From IMG/VR virus record IMGVR_UViG_3300047994_000202, positions 1 through 59,658 of that record: a stretch of 59,658 bases of DNA; one strand, written 5' to 3'. The stretch is from a virus. The notes under the pieces were generated by a model that was not told the DNA's origin, ran no database searches, and worked only from the letters and a program-made list of their open reading frames with translations. Positions 30,949-38,634 of the stretch are shown in pieces (the stretch's first letter is position 1; each line of letters begins with the position of its first letter). The translations under genes and the position numbers were made by a program.

Positions 30949-31415
30949 ATGAAATTTATCTTGTCTTACATTCCAATGGATCCTACGATGCATACCAAGA
31001 GTTTCCTATAAAAGCGTTCTCTAAAATAGAGAAGTCAAAGGAGTTTGTGGATGCAATGTATCTTCGCAAGCTTCGTTGGGAAGCTAATAGTCAAAAGCAA
31101 ATGCAAATGGATCAGGAATGGCTAACTGCTAATCCTTATCTAACGATCAGACGTGGTTATCCAAAACCTCTTCCGAGCTTCCCCGGACCTCGGAAATCCT
31201 GGACCGCTGAGCAGAAGGAAGAACTCAAACAAACACAAAACTGGAATAAAAAAGTTGAAAGAGAAATTTCAGAGCAGACCCGGGCATGGAATACTGCATA
31301 CATGGCTAAGCAAGAAGAATTTCTTTTAGGTCTTTCTCAAAAAGAAAAAGATGATCTAAGCTCCTTTAATTCAGATTCTAATTGGTCAATAGAGCCCATA
31401 CCATACGAGGAATAA
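30945..31415 (+). CDS. Hypothetical protein
   Basis: 156 aa, ATGA overlaps on both sides. N-terminal strand then a long charged helical region with Trp. No recognised domain. Confidence 0.65.
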   Translation: MNEIYLVLHSNGSYDAYQEFPIKAFSKIEKSKEFVDAMYLRKLRWEANSQKQMQMDQEWLTANPYLTIRRGYPKPLPSFPGPRKSWTAEQKEELKQTQNWNKKVEREISEQTRAWNTAYMAKQEEFLLGLSQKEKDDLSSFNSDSNWSIEPIPYEE

Positions 31416-31645
31416 TGACTGGATTTAATCTATATCGTATCTTCGTTATCGAAGATTATAGAGAAAGACTTTATGAACTCATTATTTCTATTCGTCCCGA
31501 AGAATCCAAGGTCCAATGTATTAGGCCAGAACAAGGGATGTTGAGGATCGAATTAGCTATTTCAGAAGAAGAACTTGCTTTTATAAAGCTGGGAATTCCT
31601 TTTGCATGTAAAGAAGTATGGATACAAGAATGGCCATCTAAATGA
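31415..31645 (+). CDS. Small phage protein, family A
   Basis: 76 aa from ATG 31415. I-S-E-E-E-L-A-F-I-K-L-G-I is a textbook family A motif. ATGA overlap with next gene. Confidence 0.7.
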   Translation: MTGFNLYRIFVIEDYRERLYELIISIRPEESKVQCIRPEQGMLRIELAISEEELAFIKLGIPFACKEVWIQEWPSK

Positions 31646-31923
31646 TAAAAATACCAATAATCATTACCCGGCCAAGCGACGTCGATTCTATCGATTGGCC
31701 GGAAGACTCTCGCCCACTCTATTATCGGGTTCGGTGGATTTATGTTGATCCCGTAATGTTTCTAGGCTCTCGTTTTATTACAGATGCAACATTAGAGGAG
31801 ATTTCCTTTATGAAGTTGAAAGGATTTACTGTTATGGATGCATCGGGTGAAATTGTCATATTTCAAGATAACAAATATATTATGAACAAAACACCTGGAG
31901 TACTAAAAGTAAACTGTGTATAG
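31642..31923 (+). CDS. Small phage protein, family A
   Basis: 93 aa; A-T-L-E-E-I-S-F-M-K-L-K-G motif followed by a longer C-terminal extension than its relatives. Confidence 0.68.
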   Translation: MIKIPIIITRPSDVDSIDWPEDSRPLYYRVRWIYVDPVMFLGSRFITDATLEEISFMKLKGFTVMDASGEIVIFQDNKYIMNKTPGVLKVNCV

Positions 31924-32028
31924 GAAAATCCATCTCAGATTTTTAAGTCAGATTTGGAAATCTAAATAGGAATCTTGCGGTAAAATCCTGTGTAGAAATC
32001 GTGTGCATAGACCAAAAAAAAGAATAAA

Positions 32029-32277
32029 ATGCAAGAATATGTTATCTATACGCCACCTGAATTACGGGAATCTCTTAAGGAGACTCTTCATTCATTTAAA
32101 ATAGATAATATTTTAGGTGTTAGACTTAAAAATATTTTTGTCAAAGGAAATGTGCAGTTATACTACCGATACAATGTCGAACTTGCTGATGACGAACTGT
32201 CTATTCTAAAACTTAGATATTCAGATGATATTACAATATGTAAATTAGAAAATGTAATAAAGTTTCATCCACTATGA
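32029..32277 (+). CDS. Small phage protein, family A
   Basis: 82 aa; L-A-D-D-E-L-S-I-L-K-L-R-Y motif. ATGA overlap with the following gene. Confidence 0.7.
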   Translation: MQEYVIYTPPELRESLKETLHSFKIDNILGVRLKNIFVKGNVQLYYRYNVELADDELSILKLRYSDDITICKLENVIKFHPL

Positions 32278-32498
32278 GAAGAGATTGGTATATAGCAAAG
32301 ATTAAATATTATACAAATAATACCTTAAGTTTTATTCAATTTGTAAATAATTCTTTTGGAAGACAAGTTGAAAATAATAACATTCATATAGAGATCATAA
32401 ACGATAATCTTTATACCTGCTACCATAGCAACTTTTCTTTGCTTATCCTTTGCAGATACTCTTATACTCTACCCGGCAGCCAACGACGAATACAATGA
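32274..32498 (+). CDS. Small phage protein, probably altered family A member
   Basis: 74 aa; starts like family A (W-Y-I-A-K-I-K-Y) but the expected motif is replaced by an unrelated Tyr/Ser-rich end, which suggests a frameshift in the last third. Confidence 0.5.
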   Translation: MRRDWYIAKIKYYTNNTLSFIQFVNNSFGRQVENNNIHIEIINDNLYTCYHSNFSLLILCRYSYTLPGSQRRIQ

Positions 32499-32608
32499 GC
32501 ATCGATATTTCTAAAAGTTACATTTCTTTACACTTTTCAAGTTTCGATATTCATTTTAGCATAGGTCCTATGTGCTGGGTCTGGAGAAAACAAAGAATGA
32601 ATAAATGA
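32495..32608 (+). CDS. Hypothetical microprotein
   Basis: 37 aa, ATGA overlap with the previous gene. Aromatic and Ser-rich; no domain. Confidence 0.35.
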   Translation: MSIDISKSYISLHFSSFDIHFSIGPMCWVWRKQRMNK

Positions 32609-32610
32609 GG

Positions 32611-32639
32611 TTGCACTATTGCGAAGCTGACCGTATAAT
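32611..32639 (+). promoter_or_regulatory. Sigma70-type promoter
   Basis: TTGCAC, 17-base spacer, TATAAT. Confidence 0.7.
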
Positions 32640-32666
32640 GATGGCATCAACTACATACACAATGCC

Positions 32667-32978
32667 ATGATGCAAATCGCAAAAATTAGTGCATTTCTAC
32701 ATAGTGCAGCTGACAAGTTTCTGCCTCACGACGATCCTCGATATGGTTTCAGCTGCGAAGCTTTTCGGAGTGCTCTGAATGATGCCTTAGCAAAGGGCGA
32801 AATCGGCTTAATAGAATATCATGAGTTGGTGTTCCAATTCGTGGATGGAATAGAAGCACTCGGTCTAGATTTTGGCAGCATGAATGCTTTCGATGATGTG
32901 CCATACGAGACACGGCAAGCTGCACGTTATCAATGGCTGAAGTTCTGCGCATTGCTGGCCGAAGAACAAGGAGAATGA
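32667..32978 (+). CDS. Hypothetical protein
   Basis: 103 aa (ATG 32667 or 32670). Helical; H-D-D-P-R-Y-G-F-S-C-E-A-F segment. No family recognised. First gene of a two-gene unit. Confidence 0.65.
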   Translation: MMQIAKISAFLHSAADKFLPHDDPRYGFSCEAFRSALNDALAKGEIGLIEYHELVFQFVDGIEALGLDFGSMNAFDDVPYETRQAARYQWLKFCALLAEEQGE

Positions 32979-32979
32979 G

Positions 32980-33186
32980 ATGGCGTTGAAAGCTACAATT
33001 CAGACAACTGACTATCAATGTGGTCTGTATCCGGTCTTCTACGCATTGGACAACGGTGTAAAGGTTGGTTCAATCGGTGAACTGGTGCTTGTTTCTGCTC
33101 GTGACGAGGCTGACAAGCCGACCGAGTTCCGTATCTATGCACCAGGTACCTGGAAAGAAGTCAACGTCGAGTACGTAAACGAATAA
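32980..33186 (+). CDS. Hypothetical protein
   Basis: 68 aa, starts one base after the previous stop. Beta-rich; no known domain. Confidence 0.65.
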   Translation: MALKATIQTTDYQCGLYPVFYALDNGVKVGSIGELVLVSARDEADKPTEFRIYAPGTWKEVNVEYVNE

Positions 33187-33194
33187 AAGAATTT

Positions 33195-33269
33195 GGGATC
33201 GAAGCTTTAAGGTGAAGCAACGGACTTTTAATCCGTAGAAGTGGGATCACTGGCCCACCGGTCCTACCA
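33195..33269 (+). tRNA. tRNA-Lys(UUU), unusual T-loop
   Basis: Acceptor GGGATCG/CGGTCCT, D-arm GCTT-TAAGGTG-AAGC, anticodon arm ACGGA-CTTTTAA-TCCGT (anticodon TTT), T-stem GTGGG/CCCAC and encoded ACCA. The T-loop is eight bases (ATCACTGG) rather than TTCRANY, which would weaken the normal D-loop/T-loop contact. Confidence 0.85.
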
Positions 33270-33545
33270 TTTTGGAAATTAGGGATGTAGGATTAAGAGC
33301 GTCCACCATCTAAGGAGTGGGGCGAGAACCATACGTCACGAAAAGAATAGTCCTTTACACGGCGAGTTCTATGCGAATCCTGCAATTATAGAGCATAGAA
33401 TAGTTAGAGAGGGATAGGTCTTTTCGTTTTTCAGAAACAAATCTGAAAAGTAGACGGTGGTGCAGGTTTCCGGGAAAGATGAGCACTACCGAGAGGTATC
33501 ACCATCCCCTTTGGCGTACAAGCACACCTGATTTCACTTTTATCA
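33270..33545 (+). ncRNA. Structured RNA candidate downstream of tRNA-Lys
   Basis: No gene in ~330 bases. Stems visible: TTCTATGC/GCATAGAA (about 33367/33399), TTTTCAG/CTGAAAA (about 33427/33443), GGTGGTGC/GCACTACC with one G-U (about 33456/33483). Could be co-transcribed with the tRNA. No class recognised. Confidence 0.45.
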
Positions 33546-33553
33546 TTTAATTG

Positions 33554-33582
33554 TTGACCACTATGACGCGCTGCGCTATAGT
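33554..33582 (+). promoter_or_regulatory. Sigma70-type promoter
   Basis: TTGACC, 17-base spacer, TATAGT, followed by GTCAACACAACAGGAG. Confidence 0.75.
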
Positions 33583-33607
33583 TTAGTCAACACAACAGGA
33601 GTTCCAC

Positions 33608-34054
33608 GTGAAATACAACTGGCCCAAAATTAACGAAGCATTCCGAGCCGAAGTGGTCAAGCACGTGGAGTTTTACTCGGAAGACCCCAATGACAGTGAT
33701 CTACAAGTGGTAGATAAAGACTGGAAAGATCACTTCGCATATTACATGCGTTCGACCGATACATTTCATCCTTTCAACAGCGATGGAGATCTCTGCCGCG
33801 CCCTGGAACGTATGCCGACCCGATGCAATTACCGTAGCATCAAGTCCTATTGGGATTTTAAGGAAGGTAAGGAACGAATCCTCGATGCATTGTTCGATAT
33901 GTGTCAGGAAGTGGATGATCTTATCAGGGATTATTACAGTGACAGATGGAATTTCGAACCAGGTCTGAAGCTGCCGTGCGAAATCGAAACTACTATATGG
34001 GATAATGTAGTCCCGATGATGATGCCAAAAATCATGAAGGCTGCAAAAATGTAA
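33608..34054 (+). CDS. Hypothetical protein
   Basis: 148 aa from GTG 33608, eight bases after AGGAG. Trp- and Asp-rich, helical. No recognised family. Confidence 0.7.
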   Translation: MKYNWPKINEAFRAEVVKHVEFYSEDPNDSDLQVVDKDWKDHFAYYMRSTDTFHPFNSDGDLCRALERMPTRCNYRSIKSYWDFKEGKERILDALFDMCQEVDDLIRDYYSDRWNFEPGLKLPCEIETTIWDNVVPMMMPKIMKAAKM

Positions 34055-34060
34055 CAGAGG

Positions 34061-34089
34061 TTGACTTTAGGCTGGTGCTGCTACATAAT
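34061..34089 (+). promoter_or_regulatory. Sigma70-type promoter with GTAACAGAGG upstream element
   Basis: TTGACT, 17-base spacer, CATAAT. The sequence GTAACAGAGG directly before the -35 box is shared with promoters at 44150 and 54590. Confidence 0.8.
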
Positions 34090-34110
34090 AGTGGCAATAA
34101 GGAGCAGATC

Positions 34111-34380
34111 ATGGGATACAGAACACGAGACGGTGGCATCAGAACTTTCTGGCCGGATGACACGGAAACGGAAATGTATATCGAAGCAGGCGGAATGTTT
34201 GCGCCGCCTGCTACCATGTCCGATCTTCTCCAAAAGATCAACGAGAAGTGGGAAGGTGCTTCCCTGAGCAATATCGAAATCACCGCCGAATACATCCAGA
34301 CCGATTGCCTGGGCTACGACCTGTACGATGCGGGCGATTACACTACTTTTATCAAGATTCGACGCAACCCCGGAGCCTAA
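34111..34380 (+). CDS. Hypothetical protein
   Basis: 89 aa from ATG 34111 after AAGGAG. No recognised domain. First of an operon of four or five small genes. Confidence 0.68.
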   Translation: MGYRTRDGGIRTFWPDDTETEMYIEAGGMFAPPATMSDLLQKINEKWEGASLSNIEITAEYIQTDCLGYDLYDAGDYTTFIKIRRNPGA

Positions 34381-34381
34381 C

Positions 34382-34582
34382 ATGACCAAGAAAACCTACG
34401 AAAGTGAGATTGCTGGCGTCCGGCAAGACATGAAGGACGATGGTACCTACGGTGACACCGAGATGGTTTTCGCAGTAGCAGAAGCCTTGTTGGATGACCC
34501 CGAATTCAAGAAGCTGGCTAAGGACAAGTTTCCGGGCCGCAGTGACGAACTCCTAAAAGAGTGCGTGGCCTGCAACATCTGA
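34382..34582 (+). CDS. Hypothetical protein
   Basis: 66 aa, begins one base after the previous stop. Acidic, helical; C-terminal C-V-A-C. Confidence 0.65.
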   Translation: MTKKTYESEIAGVRQDMKDDGTYGDTEMVFAVAEALLDDPEFKKLAKDKFPGRSDELLKECVACNI

Positions 34583-34595
34583 TTTGGAGAACGAA

Positions 34596-34754
34596 ATGTG
34601 GCTCGGAAGTATGACTCTGGAACAGGCCCGTGACCTGGAACCCATCTTTGCGGAGTTCAAAGGAGAACTCGGCTGGGTGATTCCAAACTGGCTTCTCCAG
34701 CTGAAAATGAACATCATCATTCGCGATCTCGAAGGGGAATCCGAGAGTGATTGA
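34596..34754 (+). CDS. Hypothetical protein
   Basis: 52 aa after GGAGAACGAA. Helical with acidic tail. Overlaps the next gene (GTGATTGA). Confidence 0.6.
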   Translation: MWLGSMTLEQARDLEPIFAEFKGELGWVIPNWLLQLKMNIIIRDLEGESESD

Positions 34755-34950
34755 TCGAAAGAAACTCGAGAACCTGATTGCGAGACTGGAAAGGCAGCGC
34801 GGACCCTACATGGGCGACGGTGTCAATCCGGGATTTACTACGCATGAGGTACTCGAGTTTCTCCGTCCTCTTCTAAAAGTAGTTGACCAAAATCAAGAGG
34901 TCAGCTATAGTAACGGATCAGCAGCAAAGGCGACCGATGTCAACCAATAG
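34747..34950 (+). CDS. Hypothetical protein
   Basis: 67 aa from GTG 34747. Basic helix then linker. The last 70 bases also contain the promoter of the next gene. Confidence 0.6.
   Translation: MIDRKKLENLIARLERQRGPYMGDGVNPGFTTHEVLEFLRPLLKVVDQNQEVSYSNGSAAKATDVNQ
34883..34911 (+). promoter_or_regulatory. Sigma70-type promoter inside a coding region
   Basis: TTGACC, 17-base spacer, TATAGT, 25 bases before the start at 34937. Confidence 0.7.
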
Positions 34951-35389
34951 CGCCATCATTGTCCGACATCCTACCACCGGGGTGTATGCCAGCATTTATG
35001 TCCACTCCGATGGCTACCTGGAACACAACGGCGTGATCCTCCAACGATGCTTTACCACGTTGGATCAAGTGCTCGCGCTTGTTTCGCTGGGCGATCTTTC
35101 CTACCTGGGTAACAGCTACGAAACGGCGCTGTCTTACTACCGGTGGCGTCAAGAATCTATCAAAATCAACGTGAGCCACATCCTGGAGGATCACGCGGAT
35201 CTCGAATACAACTATCTCTTCCGAGATGGCGCCTGGCATGTGAAATACCATAACCATGGCTGGCAACCACTTGCACCATTGGTAGAAAAAATGCCAATGC
35301 CACACATCGCAGATACCAGCGGTCGCTGGGATGGAAAGACACGTTACATTGGTCAGGAATTGACCAAACTGGTCGGTTGGGCTAGCTGA
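34937..35389 (+). CDS. Hypothetical protein
   Basis: 150 aa from ATG 34937. Pattern of alternating strands with H-G-W-Q-P-L and T-G/S-G-R-W near the end. Family not identified. Confidence 0.68.
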   Translation: MSTNSAIIVRHPTTGVYASIYVHSDGYLEHNGVILQRCFTTLDQVLALVSLGDLSYLGNSYETALSYYRWRQESIKINVSHILEDHADLEYNYLFRDGAWHVKYHNHGWQPLAPLVEKMPMPHIADTSGRWDGKTRYIGQELTKLVGWAS

Positions 35390-35403
35390 CTATCACTAAA
35401 CAC

Positions 35404-35442
35404 TTGACCAATCCACTGAACGATCGTATTATAAGATCGTTC
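35404..35442 (+). promoter_or_regulatory. Promoter with operator-like inverted repeat
   Basis: TTGACC, 17-base spacer, TATTAT (35427-35432). The -10 box lies between the arms of a perfect 8-bp inverted repeat GAACGATC (35418-35425) / GATCGTTC (35435-35442), the expected place for a repressor site. Confidence 0.75.
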
Positions 35443-35470
35443 AGCAACACTTTTACCTAGGAGTTAGTGA

Positions 35471-36613
35471 ATGACGATTCAAGCGAAGATCATCAAGGGC
35501 AAGTATCGCGGCATCGATGTGGAGGGCACTTTCCGGCTTGTTAAGCCGTGGACCAGTGGTGCCAAGGGTGGCTACCTTACTATCTACAATCCCGATCCGG
35601 CTCCCGGTACTCCCAATGCGCAGCGTGTTTCGTGCGAACAGGGTGACTTTGTGCTGCTGGATGCTGCCGGCGAAGAGCTGGGCGAGCATGTGGTAGTCGA
35701 TGGTGGCAGCGGCGGTGCTGGTATTATCCAGACTACCAACTACGAGCAAGTGTTCGTTGCTGCAGAAACAGACGAAGAAGCAATGGACCGAATCGAGGAG
35801 ACTTTCCTGATGCTGGACAAGATCACGGATGCATGTGCTCGCAGTGTCATCCGTGGCTTGGTTGTTTCGGGGCCGCCCGGTATCGGCAAGAGCTTTGGTG
35901 TGGAGAAGCAGCTGGAAAGTGCAAATATGTTTCGCAAGATAGAAGGCAAAGACCCGCGCTACGAGTTTGTGACTGGTGGTGTGTCCAGCATCGGCCTATA
36001 CCAGAAGCTCTACTACAACCGTGCCCCCGACCAAGTTATTGTGTTTGACGATACGGACTCGATCCTGTTCGACGAAGAGTGCCTATCGCTGCTGAAGGGT
36101 GCGCTGAACTCCGGTGACAAGAGACGTATCTGCTGGAACAAGGAAAGCCGTGTTCTGCAGACGGAAGACATCCCCGAGCAGTTTGACTTCGAAGCGTCGA
36201 TCATCTTCCTGTCCAATATCGACTTCGAACGCACCATCTCCAAGGGATCCAGGGTCGCTTCGCACTTGGAAGCAATCATGTCGCGTTGCCATTATCTGGA
36301 TCTGGAGATTGGCAGCATGCGTGATAAGCTGCTGCGTATCAAGCAGATCATCCGTGACGGCATGCTTGCGCCGTACGACTTCACTCCGGAGCAAGAAAAA
36401 GCCCTGATGGACTTTGTGATGGAGAATGCAGAATACATGCGTGAAGTCAGCCTGCGTGCTGTCAAGAAGATTGCCGACTTCATTAAGGCGGATCCGAACG
36501 GATGGCTGGAGATGACAGAAGCTACCATCCTGACTCGTGAAGCCAAGTTCCGCAGGCTCTACGAGAAGCGCAAGACTGCTGCCGAAAAGGGTGTTGTGCT
36601 TCAGCTGGTCTGA
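35471..36613 (+). CDS. AAA+ ATPase
   Basis: 380 aa. An ~85-residue N-terminal beta-rich domain precedes the ATPase core: Walker A G-P-P-G-I-G-K-S (about 134-141), Walker B V-I-V-F-D-D-T-D (about 183-190), sensor region F-L-S-N. Similar ATPases are conserved in T4-like and jumbo phages; substrate unknown. Its own regulated promoter and downstream structured RNA set it apart from the small genes around it. Confidence 0.88.
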   Translation: MTIQAKIIKGKYRGIDVEGTFRLVKPWTSGAKGGYLTIYNPDPAPGTPNAQRVSCEQGDFVLLDAAGEELGEHVVVDGGSGGAGIIQTTNYEQVFVAAETDEEAMDRIEETFLMLDKITDACARSVIRGLVVSGPPGIGKSFGVEKQLESANMFRKIEGKDPRYEFVTGGVSSIGLYQKLYYNRAPDQVIVFDDTDSILFDEECLSLLKGALNSGDKRRICWNKESRVLQTEDIPEQFDFEASIIFLSNIDFERTISKGSRVASHLEAIMSRCHYLDLEIGSMRDKLLRIKQIIRDGMLAPYDFTPEQEKALMDFVMENAEYMREVSLRAVKKIADFIKADPNGWLEMTEATILTREAKFRRLYEKRKTAAEKGVVLQLV

Positions 36614-36639
36614 TAAGCAAAACAAGGGGGCTGCGGTCT

Positions 36640-36792
36640 CCTTGTTTTGCTATAACAAAGTGGCTTTTAGACAGCTCGGGCTTCTACTCTGCACATTTTG
36701 GTTGCAGAGATGACCGTAAGGATTACCCATACCAGGGAATAATAATCCGAGAAGGTCTTCGGTTCAGCTCTTAACGCTCCTTCGGGAGCGTT
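36640..36792 (+). ncRNA. Structured RNA with terminator (1 of 3)
   Basis: CTCTGCA/TGCAGAG hairpin (about 36698-36719), GACC...GGTC closing GGATTA/TAATCC with inner CCC/GGG (about 36712-36757), then AACGCTCC-TTC-GGGAGCGTT terminator (36773-36792). The compact nested fold and terminator suggest a small RNA or a 3' element of the ATPase mRNA. Confidence 0.55.
36773..36792 (+). terminator. Rho-independent terminator
   Basis: AACGCTCC/GGGAGCGTT followed by TTTCTTTT. Confidence 0.9.
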
Positions 36793-36803
36793 TCTTTTAC
36801 CTC

Positions 36804-36832
36804 TTGATCATCCTTTAACTATCCCGTATAAT
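36804..36832 (+). promoter_or_regulatory. Sigma70-type promoter
   Basis: TTGATC, 17-base spacer, TATAAT. Confidence 0.75.
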
Positions 36833-36853
36833 AACACATCAATAGGAGACTTA

Positions 36854-37204
36854 ATGCGTTATATTAATCGTGATACTGCACCTTTTCCTTGGGCTGCTAT
36901 TCAAAATATTCGAATCCGCAACGCCAATGGCAAATCACATTTTACTACTGCACAAATTTCGCAGGGTGTGAGAATGAAGCTTGCTTTGGAAATGTGCTAT
37001 GCTGGTGATTTCTACGAACCCACGCACCGTGCAGGCAGAGCCCCGCATCGAAACAAGTGCATTGCAATCAAAATTGGCAACCCAGTGGTAAAAGATAGGC
37101 ATGCGCTAAAGTATCTCATTGATGGATGGGATCAAGACCCATCCATCGTGGTTGACAATGTTCGAACCAAACAAGGAATTATCTATCGGGTTTATTTTAC
37201 CTGA
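36854..37204 (+). CDS. Hypothetical protein
   Basis: 116 aa, basic; AATAGGAGA ribosome-binding site. His/Arg-rich middle (T-H-R-A-G-R-A-P-H-R-N-K-C). No family recognised. Confidence 0.68.
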   Translation: MRYINRDTAPFPWAAIQNIRIRNANGKSHFTTAQISQGVRMKLALEMCYAGDFYEPTHRAGRAPHRNKCIAIKIGNPVVKDRHALKYLIDGWDQDPSIVVDNVRTKQGIIYRVYFT

Positions 37205-37361
37205 TAGAAAACAAGCGGCAAGCATAGAAACTGCCGATAAACTTTATCTTTAACCAAGATAAGGGCGGTTTGTTAGGGCGAGGATTGTTTCCGAGGGCCT
37301 GAACTGGCGACGGCTGGTGTAACATCAACCGAACTCAAATGGGCATCTTTGATGCCCATTT
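37205..37361 (+). ncRNA. Structured RNA with terminator (2 of 3)
   Basis: CGGCA/TGCCG hairpin (about 37213-37233), TTATCTT/AAGATAA (about 37244-37262), further GC-rich pairings, then the terminator AAATGGGCATC/GATGCCCATT (37338-37361). Downstream sequence TTTTACCTCTTGA is shared with the first RNA, so the two units look like duplicates. Confidence 0.5.
37338..37361 (+). terminator. Rho-independent terminator
   Basis: AATGGGCATC-TTT-GATGCCCATT and a T-run. Confidence 0.92.
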
Positions 37362-37372
37362 TCTTTTACCTC

Positions 37373-37401
37373 TTGACCTTATCCGAGTCTGCATGTATTA
37401 T
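37373..37401 (+). promoter_or_regulatory. Sigma70-type promoter for the third RNA
   Basis: TTGACC, 17-base spacer, TATTAT; the next 220 bases hold hairpins, not a gene. Confidence 0.75.
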
Positions 37402-37404
37402 AAA

Positions 37405-37620
37405 GACACTGTGGTAACGCGGTAAACACTCAAAATTGAAACAACGGAAACGAAATGAAACAACAGAAACATATAGAAGGCTAAAAGTAGCTGAAGTTTT
37501 GCTGTTTGGACGCAAACATAAGCTTCAGCAGCTGACTAAAAAGTTGGGCCCAACTAATTAGTCGGTTAAAAGGAACTAAAACCGAAACCGGACGAGTAGA
37601 AACTGCTCTCCGGTTTCACC
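37405..37620 (+). ncRNA. Structured RNA with own promoter and terminator (3 of 3)
   Basis: After the promoter: GCTGAAG/CTTCAGC stem (about 37490/37525), a long palindrome GACTAA..AGTTGGGCCCAACT..TTAGTC (about 37534-37564), and a terminator-like AAACCGGA/TCCGGTTT stem (37585-37616). No reading frame fits, so this is the best-supported independent small RNA of the set. Confidence 0.6.
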
Positions 37621-37653
37621 TATGATCAAAAGACTTGGTTGATTATGAATAGT

Positions 37654-37682
37654 TTGACTTTCGTGGCACGAAATGCTATAAT
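37654..37682 (+). promoter_or_regulatory. Sigma70-type promoter
   Basis: TTGACT, 17-base spacer, TATAAT, consensus-like. Confidence 0.85.
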
Positions 37683-37710
37683 TAGTCCATAAACTATAAG
37701 GAGGCCAAAA

Positions 37711-37956
37711 ATGGCTTTTACTCAAATCAAGTCTACTCAAGTAGCATTCTTAGAAAATCATCTTCGCGGAACCAACCGTAAGATGTCGGCTGATCAAGCT
37801 CGCGAAACATATAATGTTCGCAATCTTCGAGCCCGCATCTCTGAATTACGTTCGGCCGGTTTGCGTATTCGCAAGACTAAAAATACTCGTGGGAAGACAG
37901 CATATTCCATCTCGAGGAGAGATGTATTTGGTGATCAGTTCCGCCTGTTCGCCTGA
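37711..37956 (+). CDS. Winged-helix DNA-binding protein
   Basis: 81 aa with AAGGAGG ribosome-binding site. A-D-Q-A-R-E-T-Y-N-V-R-N-L-R-A-R-I-S-E-L-R-S-A-G (split over the recognition helix) followed by a basic wing is a compact winged helix-turn-helix typical of T4-like phage regulators. Strong promoter suggests an abundant transcription regulator. Confidence 0.8.
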   Translation: MAFTQIKSTQVAFLENHLRGTNRKMSADQARETYNVRNLRARISELRSAGLRIRKTKNTRGKTAYSISRRDVFGDQFRLFA

Positions 37957-38029
37957 TCCAAAACTTGGTCAAATGAGATGGGCTGCTTCGGCAGACTTTC
38001 TTCTGATAAATAGCATAACGGAGGACAAG

Positions 38030-38146
38030 ATGATGAGAATAATGGAACTTGCGGAAAATGTAACACCAGAAGAAAGACTAGCAAGGATGAATCAACTTCT
38101 TGATGAAATGCTTGACTTAACTGATGCACTAGAAGATGGAGAATAA
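38030..38146 (+). CDS. Hypothetical microprotein
   Basis: 38 aa after CGGAGGA; acidic amphipathic helix. The longer frame back to 37814 is a shadow of the previous gene. Confidence 0.6.
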   Translation: MMRIMELAENVTPEERLARMNQLLDEMLDLTDALEDGE

Positions 38147-38147
38147 T

Positions 38148-38315
38148 ATGAAATCAACTGATTTTATCAGAAAAGACATAAAAGATATGTCTAAGGAAGA
38201 ACTTGAAGAATATATATTAGAAACAGTTTCTGAAATAAAAAATGATTTTTCTGAGGCTCGATCAAAGGCACTAAATGAACAAAATAGAGTCAGAAATAAG
38301 ATCGTTGCATGCTGA
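38148..38315 (+). CDS. Hypothetical small helical protein
   Basis: 55 aa; ATG one base after the previous stop. Charged, coiled-coil-like. Overlaps the next gene by 41 bases. Confidence 0.5.
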   Translation: MKSTDFIRKDIKDMSKEELEEYILETVSEIKNDFSEARSKALNEQNRVRNKIVAC

Positions 38316-38490
38316 TATTATTAGAAAAACAGGATTTAAGTATATAGATTATCTAAAGAACCCTGCCGCAACCTGCCGAAAAGTAAAACGCCTTAAGATT
38401 GCACTTACTTTCCTATCACTACAAGATCAAACTATTCCCAAAGATGAGCTATTAAATCTTCTTTCTGAAGTTGAAAACTTTACTTGTTAA
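38275..38490 (+). CDS. Hypothetical protein
   Basis: 71 aa; N-x-I-E-S-E-I-R opening similar to ribosomal protein L29-like helices, but no firm family. AT-rich. Confidence 0.55.
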   Translation: MNKIESEIRSLHADIIRKTGFKYIDYLKNPAATCRKVKRLKIALTFLSLQDQTIPKDELLNLLSEVENFTC

Positions 38491-38537
38491 CTCATTACAC
38501 AGGTTTTCTTATTTCCGCCCCTGTTACACTTTAACCG

Positions 38538-38566
38538 TTGACTAAAAGTTCTCCCTGTCACATAAT
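38538..38566 (+). promoter_or_regulatory. Sigma70-type promoter
   Basis: TTGACT, 17-base spacer, CATAAT. Confidence 0.8.
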
Positions 38567-38634
38567 ACAGACATGGGTTGCAAAACATAAGCGCCCATGC
38601 AACTCAACCCCAACCAAGTGAAAGTGAGAGCATC

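Noticed and set aside
36083-36625. Minus-strand open frame opposite the AAA+ ATPase
   Set aside because: Shadow frame; the + strand carries clear Walker motifs.
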